Below are positions 53,411 through 64,000 of a stretch of DNA of 64,000 bases, piece by piece. The DNA lies in assembly GCA_958450325.1 (NCBI GenBank), contig OY288242.1, positions 22,512,474-22,576,473 of the forward strand, written 5' to 3'. This DNA comes from Agrostemma githago (taxonomy: Eukaryota > Streptophyta > Magnoliopsida > Caryophyllales > Caryophyllaceae). The notes below the pieces were generated by a model that saw nothing but the letters and a program-made list of their open reading frames with translations, was not told the DNA's origin and did not search any database. A program made the position numbers and the translations under genes. The stretch's first letter is position 1. Each line of letters opens with the position of its first letter.

Positions 53411-55683
53411 TGATAACACGCAAATTTGGACCGTTTTACCCCCTATTTTCACTCGTATTTGACTCGATTTTGTGTGCTTTAACGTCAATATAACTCATTT
53501 TTGACTATATTTCGTACTTTCTAGTTTGAATTTGGTTTTTTCGTATTTATCGTCTTTTTTGTAGAATTTCGTACTGCTTTTGTGTGTTTTTGTCTTACAG
53601 GTACGTGTTCGTGAATAAAGAGACGAGTTGAAGCAAGAGGAGGAAGTCAAGAGATCGAGTCAAACACCAAATCAAACCCGACTCACTTAACCCACATTTT
53701 CATAACCCATTTCACTCATTTCCCTTAATCAAACCATCCTCCACCAACACAAATCAACCCACTCCCATTCTCGATCTAGCCCAATTCAAACCCATAACCA
53801 ACTCAAGTCAAGGTCAACTTGACCTTGACCTTCGCCCATTACCCAAACTAAAACCTCCCTCCACCACGAGTCACCATCAAACACCACCCTTCGCCTGAGC
53901 TCCGGCGAGTCACCGGCACCCTCCACCACGACCCACCATCTTCATACTTGATCCTCCATTCCTCCCTCATGAACCCGACACCTGCTCTCACTCACACAAC
54001 CCAAAACGACCACCACCTTAAAACACCTCCTTCACCCCATTGCCGGCAAGCATCGACCACGGACAACGACAGCAGCAGCTCGCTGGAGTCGCGCATAACA
54101 GCCGTTTCTCCCTCCGTCGTGCGCCTTCCGCCGGAGCAAAACCAGCCGCTCCCTCCGTCGGCCTCCTCTGCTCGATTCACATCTCACCTCCGACCTCCGG
54201 CAGCCTTAGAAGCACAACAGCAGCAATTGCCGACCCCTGCTCCGGGCAGCACACCAGCAGCTCAGTTCTCCTACCTCTGTTCGCCCTACAACACGGCAAC
54301 CTCCGTCTGTTTTCCGGCGACTTTCTCCGGTGTCGACACCAACTCCGGTGTCGACCCGGCTCGACCCAGATCCAGAGTTCGAGAGTTAGAAACCGACATT
54401 TGAGTGAAGCTCGAAGAAATTGAATTGAAATGTTGGGCGAAGATGTTGATATGTGGGGTGAGTTATCATCCTATGTAGTGATCGGGCGAAACTGAGAAGA
54501 TCGGGCGAAATCAGGATTACCGCAGGGCAAAGTTTTGCCCGATGGTTAGTTATGCAAAACCGTAAGGCGAAATTTCACCGGATGGGAATCATAGGGTGAA
54601 ATTCTATTGATGGGTATTGAGGTATTGGGTTGCCACTTATTGGGCTTAAAAGATTTGGGTTTTGAGACCCCTCTTTTCTCTCCTCTCTATATATATGTAA
54701 CCCCTCATTTGAGGAGGAAAAAACTCAACTCTACCACAACATTACCTAAGCCATAAAAATTAGTAGATTATTAGTAAATTATTAGTAGACTATATTAGTA
54801 GATTCTTTTTAGTTTTTAGTAGATTAATTAGTAGGGAGATTTTTGGAGGGTGACAATCAAAAAATCTCCACCTATTCTAGATCTAATTAGTTCTTCCTTT
54901 TGCAACTTTTATTGAAGATTCTTGGAGATTTTCAAGGGATTAGTGACAAATCCATTGTGAACTTCATCAAGCTTCTTCTCATTTTATTGCAATTTTCTTC
55001 CTTATTGTTTATCTTCAATAGTTGGTATATTTCTCTTCCTCTCCCTAATCTCCCTAATTTCTCTAGATCTCATTTATGCTATTTTAGATCGTTTCCTTCA
55101 TTATGAATTTTGAGTAGATTTCTTGTTAGGGGTTAAGGAAGGAATATCTTGGGTAATTTGAATTGAGGGATGTTGGTGGGTTTCTTCCTTGTTGATTTAT
55201 CATGTTTTAGTTTTTGTGTCTTTGTCGACTTAGAACCGCGGCTAGATCGACCTTGACTCACTCCTGTCAATATGGGGAAACTCGGGGTAGGAGTTACTTT
55301 GACTTGAGACTTACCTTTTTTCGCTGAGAAAACGGGATCTAGATAAGTTGGGTGAAGAAACCGAAATGTGGCATTTTTCTTTAATCAACGTTGTGACTAA
55401 AACCCGATTCCGAGATTCTTAGACCCCAATTTCCGATTCCCAACTCCTCCTAACACCTTTTCCCTATTAGGTTATCTCTTCTTAGCTCACCGCTTCTTAG
55501 TGTAGACTCAACCCAAAAAAATCCCAAAAATAGACTCCAAACACTTTTTGACTTAGACTTGACCGACTTCACATAGATCGTCCCTGAGAATTGATCCCGA
55601 CTTACCGCTACTACGTAGTAGTTAGTTGGAGTTTATAAATATTGTTTGATCGTGTTAGATAGGCGACAATCTGACGCGCATCA
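53411..55683 (+). repeat. 3' LTR of the Athila-type element
   Basis: A 2273-bp LTR from TGATAACACGC to GACGCGCATCA. A TATATATATG box lies near 54688. The final part (CGACTTACCGCTACTACGTA, then TTTATAAATATTG) is of the kind seen in Athila and related LTRs. Proline-rich frames at 53948-54423 look incidental. They lie in C-rich U3 DNA with GGGCGAAA-type repeats after them (54480-54600). Confidence 0.8.
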
Positions 55684-55796
55684 GCGACTCTTATTTCGAT
55701 TTAAATTTAAACCCGAGATCAATCTTACCACAAGATCCATTCGCTTACCCAAACCCGCGCGTAGCCGCGTCGGGGTGGACCTATGTCATGTCCACA
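55684..55796 (+). repeat. Last 113 bases of the 3' LTR of element E
   Basis: It matches 45727-45839 of the 5' LTR with about eight to ten differences and ends ATGTCATGTCCACA, followed by the target duplication GCTAC. The preceding 2.4 kb or so of this LTR is missing. Confidence 0.92.
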
Positions 55797-55801
55797 GCTA
55801 C

Positions 55802-56534
55802 ACGATCACCGGATCACCAGCAACAAGTGACGACACGAATACGATCAGAGAACGAACGAGATCAGAGCAAGAAGTTGATGCTGAAATAGAGACGTGAAAT
55901 GATGATGAAGAAGAATGAAAACGAAGACAGAAATTGAGAAAGAACGAAAAAAGACATATGAAGAAGAAGAAGATAGCAGCCAAGCACAACAACAGTAGCG
56001 TTAGCAGATCAGTAAGAGAACGAGAGAAAGCAGCAACAATGACAACAACCGCAGCAGCAAAGCCAGAAATGAAAGGGAAGAGAGATAAGAAAAAAAGGAA
56101 ACGAGAAGGATCGACCTCGACAAATAGTGGGAGAAGTGAAGCAGAACAGCGGCAGCAGTGAACCACAACAGCGGCAGCAGCGGACATTGGACAGCAGCTA
56201 CACGAACACTTTAACAGAGGACGATTGCGATGGAGGAGATCGATAAATGGTGCTGATAGTGATGGCAGATAAAGAAAGGAGGAGGTGAGCGGATGATATG
56301 ATGATGGAGGCTGATAGGGGTATGAACGAAGAAGTGGATACGGAGGATGAAGAAGAAGGAAAAGGGAGACGCATGATGAGAGGGGGTTTCAAACGGTGGA
56401 AAACCAAAAGAAGAGGGGGATGTACGTAATAATAGGTGGGATTGAATTCAACTCACCATAAAAGTAAGGTAGGTACTATGGATTTAATAGAATAGGTGAA
56501 ACACAAGACGGTTTCCGAGACAATAAGTTGACTG
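55802..56534. other. Unassigned flank of element E (right)
   Basis: Purine-rich on the plus strand, with GAAGAAGA and CAGCAGCGG simple repeats. I recognise no protein or RNA gene. It continues the left flank at 42724-43267 and stops where the copia LTR D1 begins. Confidence 0.5.
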
Positions 56535-56977
56535 TGTTAAATATAAATAACTATTATGTGGGTCTACATGTGTGGTCATATAAATGTACTTAGTCATATT
56601 ATTAGTAGCCTACTCAAGTGATCAATAAATTATATATTAAGCTTATGATATCTAAACTAAATACGGACTAATATGTGTAGAAACCTTATTACTATTCTAC
56701 CTTATTATTTGATTGCCTAATAAGGTAAGACTTCTATAAATAAGGAAGAAGGTCCCCAACTCATTCATCTCACCACCTCACTAAGAAAACCCATCAAGGT
56801 TTAGAGTAGGAAGACCCTCCCTTCCACCTAAAAAAATCAATCATGGATTAAGGTAAAAATTTCCATATCTATTATCTTCAATTCTTGATAATGCACATGA
56901 TAATTTAACAACTCTATAAAGACTAACAATTGGTATCAGAGCCAATCATGTAAGTATTGTCAAGAATTGTTGATTTT
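56535..56977 (+). mobile_element. Element D1: 5' LTR and PBS of a Ty1/copia element
   Basis: A 394-bp LTR (56535-56928) starts TGTTA and ends TAACA. After two bases comes TGGTATCAGAGCC (56931-56943), complementary to the 3' end of initiator Met tRNA, the usual copia PBS. After 35 more bases the element is interrupted by D2. The remainder is presumably to the right of the window. Confidence 0.75.
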
Positions 56978-58280
56978 TGTTGGAGCAAGTGTCCTCCACA
57001 ATAGTGCATTGATATATTAAATCTCATGGACGGAATATACTTGGGATAATTAGTACATCGATACTCCACGTCAGTTGATTAACGTAAATCGATAATGCTC
57101 AGCTGTCTAGAGTTAGACGTTATTGTCGTAAGACAGCGATGATCAACTGATCCCTTTCGGTCACACCTATAGGATGAGACTCAATTAGAAAACTAATTAT
57201 TTGTATTTGATACAGTTAATCAGTTCCTTGCGTATATATTTTATATATGCTTTGTAATGAGAGTTATTTATTGGAGATAGAGTTTAGAACTCAGTCAGAC
57301 TAAGTTTATTAGTCTATTATACGATAATTGACTGAATAAATTTCACGTCTTATTAATACGATTAAATAAGGCCTAGTTAAGTATTTAAACGTTAATTACT
57401 AAATTAGTTGAGGTTTTGTATGCTTTCATGGGTAGTGATAATTAGCCATTAATATTTACAAGTTGTAAATTTAGCTAAGTAATTATTATTATTATGGGAC
57501 CTATTATATATAGATATAATAGTAATGTACTACTTAAAGAGTTAAGAGTATATTATTTATTTGATGAGATCAATTATATGAGATAATTGATCATGTCACA
57601 CATAAGCATTTGTATGACAAATGACAAAAATAAAATGGACCCATTTTATGTACATGTATATGGCATACTTGTAAAATAAGGGCAATAATGGTTGTTCTTA
57701 TTTATGTGCATGCATGAATAATAGTAATTATTACACTAGACCCTTAACTTTATGCATGCAAATAAAATAAAGCAATAGGTCTTCCCTAATTTAAGGGTGG
57801 CCGGTTTTGGGGATGTTATAAGGGAACTTTTTGTTCTCTTTTTAAATCCATCCCATCCACTCCATTCATTCATTAGTTTTTGCTTTACCTCTTCTCCAAA
57901 ACTCTCTCATACTAATATTCATCTTTATTACTAAAGTAGTAATATTCATAATATTAGTATAGGTTCATCTCTACTATTATCTAGTTAATAATAATAATGA
58001 TTATTTGGGTTGAATCTTGGTGCAACTAGAAGGAGATCTTCTACTTTGGAGATTCAAGATTTTGGAGGATCATCCATACTAATATAAGCTCAAGAACAAT
58101 AAGAAAAGGAGTTTTCTTATTGTGCCCATTATTTCCTCTTTGTTTATGTAAGGAAATCTTTTCTTGTATCTAGTTTTTGTCATTTGATGTCATGCATGTA
58201 ACTAGATCTTTATATACTAAATTAATAAGTAATTTAGTAACTAATTATAGGAGTCTAATTAGAGGGTTATGAACCTATCA
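56978..58280 (+). repeat. 5' LTR of copia element D2
   Basis: TG...CA ends, followed by the initiator Met PBS. AT-rich, with no partner LTR in the window. The left flank ATTTT (56973-56977) would be the target duplication. Confidence 0.75.
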
Positions 58281-58294
58281 AGTGGTATCAGAGC

Positions 58295-60015
58295 TTTGTT
58301 GTTGCATGCATGTCGATTTTTGACAATTTTTCGGGTTATATGATAACTTAGTAAAAACCGAAAATTATGTGTGAAAATTTGTTTCACACAAAATTTTTGG
58401 GTACATGCATACCTAATGACCTCAAAATGGTTGTGATTGAGTTTGGTAATTTTTGGAATTAATTTGCTAATTTATAATCATTTATGCCTTAAAAACCGAG
58501 TTTTTATGCCTATTTGATGTTAAAAGTTAACTAAAAATAGTTGCATGTTGTTTTTGGGCATGATATTTTTTTTGTACATTTCATCATATGTTTAAGGACA
58601 TATTTGTAAATTTTTGAAATTTATTTTGTCCTTTTGGAATGTTTATTGTTTTTTATTAGATAAAAATTGATAAACATGCATTTATTTGTTCCAAATTTAT
58701 TCGAAATTTTTGTGGACAAATTTTTGTTTTTTTGAGTTCCTGGAAATGTTCCAGAATGTACAAATTTTTTATTTTTTTATTTTTGGGTGTCTTATGATTT
58801 AATTTGAATTTATTTCATAAAATTGACCATTTACCGATTAAATTAGCAAATTAAATCAATTCAAACTAATTTTATATATTTTTCAAATTAGTGGAGACTA
58901 ATTCTTGAAATTCCAAATTGGTTTGGAAAAATTATTTTGAGCTTAATTGAGAATTAAGTGTTGATTAATGATTTTTAATGGTTAAAAATCGATAAATTCC
59001 ATAAAACCGAGCTAGGATGAACTTGATATATTATGGGGAGATTTTGGCATGATTTTTACGGCATTTTATTTATTTTAATGTTGTTGAATGAATGAATGTC
59101 ATTTTATTGATTATTTTGCAAGTTTGTACCTAGTATGGCCTAGTCTATCGGTATTACCCGTAATGTAAGGGAATATCGATTTGGTTGTAATTAATTGCGA
59201 TCTTGTATCGCCCGTTTGTAATAATTAATAGTTTTATTTATACAAATGTATAATAGGAATGCTATGTATTCATTTGTATCATTTGTAGTTAATTATTATG
59301 AAGACGGAGATTACCCAAGACGGTGGACAAAAGACGGTGCCTTTTGGAGGTGTTCCTTTGAAGAGGCCAGGGACCAAGGAGTTGGTTTCCGATTTTGTAA
59401 TAGTCTAGTTAATTAGATTAGCTAGATGGCCATACTAGGATTTATTTTGTTTGATGCTTGCTTTATATTCGCTCATGCCAAAATCGCCAATCATGCATTT
59501 CATTTTATTTTTCGATTGTCAATTCACCAATTTACGTAATCACCAACTTAGTTCACTTATAAGTGATTAGTAACTTAATATTGACAAGACCTTTCACATG
59601 CATAGTAACAATTGAGATATAACCTTACCAATTAAAGCACCTATGAACCCCTTGTTCATTAGGGCAACCACAACGTGGACCCCTTTTTACCTTGGGTAAG
59701 TAGGGTGATAAGATCACATGCCAAGATTGGGTTGGACTCAACGAGATAAGAGTTATTTCGGGGCTAGGAGATGGATTTGGTTGAAATCCGTCAACCGAGA
59801 GTTCTAGAGTAGAATTGGTCGAGTAATGACTTACCGTTTTTACATAAGGATTGCATGCTATGTTAGTTCTTATCTAAATGCGGGTCTCGGAATCACTTAT
59901 ATAATTTCGTGAGGGGTCATTATATGAGTGACTTGTTAAAATTGTTTTACAAGTAAATTATATAACAATGGATGTTAATATTTCCTAAATTTTGTTGTAG
60001 TATTAATAATTCGCT
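58295..60015 (+). other. Untranslated leader of copia element D2
   Basis: About 1.7 kb of A/T-rich DNA without a convincing frame or RNA gene. It lies between the PBS and the gag ATG. Confidence 0.65.
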
Positions 60016-60306
60016 ATGGCTACCAATGCAACCATTCAACTCGGAAAGGATTCTTGGCTTAGGTCCGTTATGGACAAATGTATCTTGAAAGACGATGGAA
60101 GTAATTTCATCGAGTGGGAGTCAACCATAAAAGGTGCGGCGTTGTCCGACAACGTCCTTCGTTACTTGAACGAGCCACCACCCAATGAACCCGGTCCTAG
60201 AGCCACCGCGGCACAAAGGACCGCCTATGAGGAGTTTTTGAAGATATCTAACGATATCAAGAATGTCTTGATATGGTCAATGTCTCCAAAACTCAAGCTT
60301 CAATAT
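60016..60306 (+). CDS. gag: N-terminal gag of copia element D2 (truncated by insertion)
   Basis: The frame begins MATNATIQLGKDSW and has LRSVMDKCILKDDGSNFIEW, the pattern of copia gag N-termini (LRS-LDK-LxGxNFxxW). It continues with LRYLNEPPPNEPGPRATAAQ and NDIKNVLIWSMSP. It runs 97 codons to the insertion of element C. The rest of gag and pol is not in the window. Confidence 0.85.
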
Positions 60307-60984
60307 TGATTGGGGGTGGGCCGCCTGACAATCAACCGCCTGCTATGCAGGCTCCGGGGCAATTCCTGTCGGAGAGCCGAAAGACCAGCCCCCGGCAAGA
60401 ACCGAGAACAAAGCGTGAAAACGTTAAGTTGGCCGTCAGCCGCCAAGAGCGCCAGCCAATGCAGCCTGCCAAGGCTTGGCAGCCCCCCACTTAGAGACTG
60501 TCTGCCCTGGGGAAATCCCTGGCCGACGGGGCCATGAACCCCAGGGGCCCTCCTGTCATTTTGCCTAAGGTAATTGGGAATGGATGGATGGGAAGCCGCC
60601 ACTTGTCACTCTCCCATCCAACCATTCCTCTTTCTCTTCTCTCTCTTGTGGGAAGGTATAAATACCTCCCTATTTCCCACATGAGGGGGGTTGGATTTTC
60701 TCTCTCTAGACTCTTACTCTTAAAAACGCCGCCTAGTTCCTCACGAGCTAGGTTCGTAAAGGCATTCCACGGACTGACTTAGGCATCGGAGAGGGTTCCC
60801 TCGGACGACCTCCGAGGCCCTGTGCGTTCATTGTGCAGGGAGCAGACCGTTTCCGCCGGGAAGGTCCGATTTCAGGAGTGAGAGGAAAGGGAGATCAAGA
60901 GAATCAAGCAACTAATTGTCCGTAATCAATCCAATTGTACCATCCGGATTCTGAGCCGGGTGAATTGTTTCCGTAACCGGAACA
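60307..60984 (+). repeat. 5' LTR of element C
   Basis: It starts TGATTGGGGGTGGGCCG and ends GTAACCGGAACA. It is homologous to the B LTR, which reads TGATTGGGGTCGGCAGCC on the minus strand, but clearly diverged. A TATAAATA box lies at 60657-60664. Confidence 0.93.
60657..60664 (+). promoter_or_regulatory. TATA box in the LTR of element C
   Basis: TATAAATA lies within GGAAGGTATAAATACC, a context shared with both LTRs of B. It is the likely core promoter for the genomic RNA. Confidence 0.65.
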
Positions 60985-60987
60985 ATT

Positions 60988-61005
60988 TGGCGCCGTCTGT
61001 GGGGA
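60988..61005 (+). other. Primer-binding site of element C
   Basis: TGGCGCCGTCTGTGGGGA lies three bases after the LTR. It is identical to the PBS of B and G. Confidence 0.87.
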
Positions 61006-61074
61006 ACTTACGGTTGTGCTCACGAGTTACCCACTAAAATCAACCACTCATAACCACAAAAATTAAACACAATC

Positions 61075-64000
61075 ATGCCAGAAATCGTTGATGACAGTGC
61101 AGGAGCGGGTCCGACGGTCCCTCCGGTGACCCCCCTGTACGGAATGCCGCTGTTGGAGAGGGTCCCTCCTGCCACAATCCTCGGGGTAGAGGGAACCAAT
61201 CCCCTCGGTAGATCTAACGCTGCTGTGACACCCGAGCTGGGGGCACGCCCTGGACGTGCTCTTAATCTGACCCCAGCTCAGATGGCACAGGCAGCCGCGT
61301 TCTTCTCTGCGATGCTGGATCAGGAGTTCACGCCGGAGGACCTGGTGGGCAGGGTCGCCTCGGCTCCTAGGCAGCCGTCCCCAGGCAGTAGGGACGAGGC
61401 CGGGGGCACGAGGCGGACCGCCGCCAGAAACGCTCAGAGAAAGGCGAGAAGAACAGCCCAAGTGTATACGCATGTGCAGAGGCGCATTACCACTGACAAA
61501 CCAGGATCACCTGCCCAGCAGGCGGTTTCTATTCACACGACAGAATCGGCGTCTGGAAGGCAGGGAGGCTTATCTCAAGGACTACAGGATCGCATGAGAC
61601 CCAGGGAGCCTGTGTCAAAACGCCTAGGAGAAAGGCCAGGCGGAGTTTTCTCCAGGTTAACACCTGCGGCCAAGGAACAATCAGCCCCCGGCTTATCGCA
61701 AAGCTTGCAATCCAGACTCAACCGAGGACAGCCGCTCGAGTCCAGGTACCATCAGGGTGAAAACCTCTGCCACTCCCAGAGGAAGAGGCCCAGGCAGACC
61801 TCCTCGGGAACAGAGGACGAAGCAGCTAGCAGGCCGCCGCCGAGGCACCGCTCCCCCAGTACGAGGAAACCAACCCATAAACAATGGGAATCTCATGGTA
61901 ACCAGTCTGGGGAGAGCAGGTCACGACTGGTGGGCAGGCCTACGAAAACCCCGTTGCACCCTGAGGTACAAGAGTACCCCATTCCAAAAATCAAAATGCC
62001 CACCATCAAATTTGACGGGACGACGGACCCTGAAGACCACCTGGCAGCCTTTGAGAGTCACATGGGCATGTATGATGTAGATGACGCCATCTGGTGCAAA
62101 GTTTTCCCTACCACCTTGGTGGGGCTTGCGCAGGGGTGGTTCAGAGATCTCCGCCAGGGGTCAATCAGGTTCTTCATAGATTTGGCTGAGATCTTCCTTG
62201 AGCAGTATGCTGGAAACAAGAGAAGACGTCTCACCCGCTTCGATCTCATGACCTTGAAACAAAAGAAGGGCGAAAGTGTGAGAGAATACATGAGAAGATT
62301 CGATCTATCCTACCAGCAGGTTAGGGAGATCGACGATTCCACCGCCGCCTACGCCCTGACAATCTCCCTACTTCCGGGGGAAATGAAAAATCAGATGATC
62401 AGGGCTCAGCCAGAAAACTTGGCCATGGCCAGAAAAATCGCCGAGGGGTTCATTCTGCAGGAGGAGTTCCACGGCCTGACGGACACCCCTGCAGGCCAAG
62501 CAAAGCCTCAAGGGGGACCGCAGGGTGGAAGGGGCAGAGGTGAACCAGGCAAGCAAAAAGAGGAGGGAGACACTCCCAAGAGAGAGCGCCCAGTCTACCA
62601 ACCCAGATTCGATAGTTACACCGCTCTGAACAAATCCAGGGCGGAAATCTTCGAACTGGAAAAAGAAACTGCCAAATGGAACCGTCCAAGCAAACCTCGC
62701 AGCCCAAAAGGCGACCCAAAGAAGTTCTGCACTTTCCACGACTGTATTGGCCACACCACTGAAGAATGCCGTCACCTGAAGGATGAGATTGAGAAATTAA
62801 TCAGGAACGGATGGTTGGCCAACTACGCAGCTAAAAACAAGTCTCAGAAAGAAGTGTCTGAGAAACCCGAGGGGTCTGCGCAGAACCGGATGATAATCCA
62901 CGTGATTTCAGGGGGCACTGAGGGCCAGCTCAGCCGAAGAAGCCAGAAAAGGCAAATGCGCGAGCTGAGAAACCAAATCTGCTACGCTGAGAAAGAAGGG
63001 AGCCCAAAGGGAGTGACACTAAGCATCACTCCTGATGATGCAGGGCGGGTGATATATCCACACAGTGATCCTCTGGTGCTATCTCTAGAAATCAGCAACC
63101 ATATTGTGCGAAGATGTATGGTAGATACTGGCGCATACACCAACCTTTTGTACAAGGATGCTTTCGAAAAAATGGGCCTGGAAAAAAGACATCTACGGCC
63201 TGCTCCCGGATCCCTGTATGGATTCAGTGGGGCCGGCGTGCTGCCCATGGGCGTCATTGACTTGCCCGTGACCTTCGGAGAGGGTTCCGCAGCCAGAAAT
63301 GTCAGGGCAACCTTTGTTGTTGTGGACGCAAGGTCTGCCTATAATGCCCTGATTGGCAGGGCCACGCTGGATGAAATCGAGGCTGCAATCTCCATCAGAG
63401 CTCTCACCATTGCATATGTCACAGACTTCGGGCTGGAAGGAAAGATACGTGGGGACCAGGAGTCAGCTAGACAATGCTACTCCGTGGCCCTACAAGAGCA
63501 TGAGAAGGACAGGAAAGGAAAAAGAAAAGCTGACAGTTCCCCCTGCAGGGAAGGCGAAGTCCCAGTTGAGCACCCGATTCCCGACCGCCTGGAACCGGGA
63601 GGCGACAGCATGCTGGTAGACTTAGAACCAGGAAGACAGGTCCTGGTAGGAACAGGCCTGGAGGAATCCTACCAGGCCGAACTGGTCAAACTTCTGAGAG
63701 AAAACAAAGACGTGTTTGCCTATTCCGCAGACGAAATGCCCGGCGTTGATCCCTCATGCATCGTTCACAAGCTGAACGTAAGCACGGATGCTCGCCCTGT
63801 AAAACAGAAGAAACGAAACATGTCTGCAGAAAAAGACGCAGCAATCAAGGAAGAAATCAACAAACTCTTGAAAGCAGACTTTATCGAAGTCTGCGACTAC
63901 CCAGAATGGCTGGCAAATGTTGTCATGGTCAAAAAGTCGTCTGGAGCATGGAGAATGTGCGTCGACTTTACGAACCTGAACAAAGCCTGCCCAAAGGACT
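61075..64000 (+). CDS. gag-pol: Gag-protease-RT polyprotein of element C, intact as far as seen (3' end outside the window)
   Basis: The start MPEIVDDSAGAGPTV lies 70 bases after the PBS and agrees with B. LTPAQMAQAAAFFSAMLDQEF is near residue 65. A basic disordered stretch runs to about 290. The gag core (KFDGTTDPEDHLAAFESHM, then WFRDLRQGSIRFF) spans about 305-460. The knuckle CTFHDCIGHTTEECRHLKDEI is near 552. The protease active site CMVDTGAYTNLLY is near 680. The linker VFAYSADEMPGVDP follows, and RT begins near 915 with MSAEKDAAIKEEINKLL, DYPEWLANVVMVKK and WRMCVDF. The positions lost to stops and shifts in B are intact here. The catalytic YVDD, RNase H and integrase lie beyond the window. 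Confidence 0.93.
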   Translation, partial: MPEIVDDSAGAGPTVPPVTPLYGMPLLERVPPATILGVEGTNPLGRSNAAVTPELGARPGRALNLTPAQMAQAAAFFSAMLDQEFTPEDLVGRVASAPRQPSPGSRDEAGGTRRTAARNAQRKARRTAQVYTHVQRRITTDKPGSPAQQAVSIHTTESASGRQGGLSQGLQDRMRPREPVSKRLGERPGGVFSRLTPAAKEQSAPGLSQSLQSRLNRGQPLESRYHQGENLCHSQRKRPRQTSSGTEDEAASRPPPRHRSPSTRKPTHKQWESHGNQSGESRSRLVGRPTKTPLHPEVQEYPIPKIKMPTIKFDGTTDPEDHLAAFESHMGMYDVDDAIWCKVFPTTLVGLAQGWFRDLRQGSIRFFIDLAEIFLEQYAGNKRRRLTRFDLMTLKQKKGESVREYMRRFDLSYQQVREIDDSTAAYALTISLLPGEMKNQMIRAQPENLAMARKIAEGFILQEEFHGLTDTPAGQAKPQGGPQGGRGRGEPGKQKEEGDTPKRERPVYQPRFDSYTALNKSRAEIFELEKETAKWNRPSKPRSPKGDPKKFCTFHDCIGHTTEECRHLKDEIEKLIRNGWLANYAAKNKSQKEVSEKPEGSAQNRMIIHVISGGTEGQLSRRSQKRQMRELRNQICYAEKEGSPKGVTLSITPDDAGRVIYPHSDPLVLSLEISNHIVRRCMVDTGAYTNLLYKDAFEKMGLEKRHLRPAPGSLYGFSGAGVLPMGVIDLPVTFGEGSAARNVRATFVVVDARSAYNALIGRATLDEIEAAISIRALTIAYVTDFGLEGKIRGDQESARQCYSVALQEHEKDRKGKRKADSSPCREGEVPVEHPIPDRLEPGGDSMLVDLEPGRQVLVGTGLEESYQAELVKLLRENKDVFAYSADEMPGVDPSCIVHKLNVSTDARPVKQKKRNMSAEKDAAIKEEINKLLKADFIEVCDYPEWLANVVMVKKSSGAWRMCVDFTNLNKACPKD

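Larger units (their letters stand above)
51100..55683 (+). mobile_element. Athila-type Ty3/gypsy element: 3' non-coding part and 3' LTR only
   Basis: The right 2.27 kb is an LTR beginning TGATAACACGCAAATTTGG. Before it are AGTGTGGGGG motifs (52180, 52262 and 53398), a purine-rich tract (52846-52985) and a polypurine tract, all usual in the 3' part of Athila elements. It inserted into the 3' LTR of element E, and the E sequence GCGACTC resumes at 55684. The 5' LTR and coding part are gone. The left border is uncertain. Confidence 0.75.
43268..55796 (+). mobile_element. Element E: non-autonomous Retand-like element with a nested, partly deleted Athila element
   Basis: It begins TGTAGACACCC and ends ATGTCATGTCCACA, flanked by GCTAC on both sides (43263-43267 and 55797-55801). 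It has a full 5' LTR, a tRNA-Arg-type PBS, a leader and a decayed gag. After the gag it jumps directly to the Ser-Glu-type linker, with no protease, RT, RNase H or integrase. A long non-coding part with a tandem array follows. The 3' LTR is reduced to its last 113 bases because an Athila element inserted there and a deletion removed the rest. Confidence 0.9.
56978..60306 (+). mobile_element. Element D2: Ty1/copia element (Angela/Tork-like), interrupted by element C
   Basis: The LTR at 56978-58280 (1303 bp) starts TGTTGGAGCAAGTGTCC and ends GAACCTATCA. The PBS TGGTATCAGAGC is at 58283-58294. A leader of about 1.7 kb with no gene follows, then gag from 60016. A long leader and a 1.3-kb LTR fit the Angela group, though the lineage is tentative. 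It is cut at 60306 by element C. Confidence 0.8.
60307..64000 (+). mobile_element. Element C: Tat-lineage retrotransposon, sister of element B, open at the window end
   Basis: A 678-bp LTR (60307-60984) is followed by a PBS and a continuous gag-pro-pol frame. The LTR, PBS, gag start and protease all correspond to element B. The left flank AATAT (60302-60306) is the candidate target duplication. The right part lies outside the window. No stop or frameshift is seen in the 975 codons present, unlike B. Confidence 0.93.

Noticed and set aside
53948..54423. Proline- and Ser-rich frames of 127-151 residues
   Set aside because: They lie inside the Athila LTR in C-rich DNA and have no known domain.
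55798..56407. Lys- and Ser-rich frames on both strands
   Set aside because: Simple GAAGAA and CAGCAG repeats produce them. No recognisable domain.
56931..58294. TGGTATCAGAGC motifs as possible tRNA gene pieces
   Set aside because: They are primer-binding sites directly after LTRs. No cloverleaf is present.

Overview
This window is eukaryotic plant DNA made almost entirely of nested transposable elements. I see no intact host gene, tRNA, rRNA or CRISPR array. Ty3/gypsy elements of the Tat lineage dominate. Their hallmarks here are a second, archaeal-type RNase H in pol, primer-binding sites of two Tat types, tandem arrays in the 3' untranslated part, and extra genes on the antisense strand between pol and the 3' LTR. 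The combination of tandem arrays and antisense ORFs resembles Retand elements described from Silene, so a Caryophyllaceae genome is a reasonable guess. That assignment is inference only.

Layout. Element A (minus strand, 1-12605) is an Ogre/Retand-like element entering from the left. In plus-strand order it has an antisense plant-mobile-domain ORF, integrase, RT-RNase H, a 389-bp tandem duplication, gag-protease, PBS and a 2.5-kb 5' LTR carrying a Stowaway MITE. It sits in the 82-bp tandem array of element F (plus strand), whose 3' LTR follows at 14121. From about 16.1 to 18.7 kb lies a broken multi-exon plant-mobile-domain gene on the minus strand, cut by a hAT-type MITE. Next come an AT-rich LTR-like repeat H (copy 1), a truncated Tat element G (minus strand, gag remnant plus 5' LTR) and a second copy of H.

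The second copy of H is split by element B (minus strand, 24768-42120, target duplication TATAG). B has LTRs of about 680 bp, broken gag-pro-pol, and two antisense genes with their own TATA boxes. One of these antisense genes is interrupted by a 5.3-kb CACTA element (27056-32378, target duplication AGG) that carries host exons: an ABC1K/COQ8-like kinase fragment and a CMSS1-like fragment. Element E (plus strand, 43268-55796, target duplication GCTAC) is a non-autonomous Retand-like derivative. Its 3' LTR was hit by an Athila-type element and then mostly lost by deletion.

The right end holds two nested Ty1/copia elements (D1, D2). Element C (plus strand, from 60307) lies inside the gag of D2. 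C is a sister of B and its gag-pro-pol frame is still open where the window ends.

How the parts relate. The insertion order can be read from the interruptions: F before A; A or F LTRs before their MITEs; H before B before CACTA before its MITE; E before Athila; D1 before D2 before C. The only frames that look potentially functional are C gag-pol and, with breaks, A gag-pro. Each antisense gene that can be tied to its element (A, B) faces the element's pol and has a TATA box shortly upstream, which suggests independent transcription.
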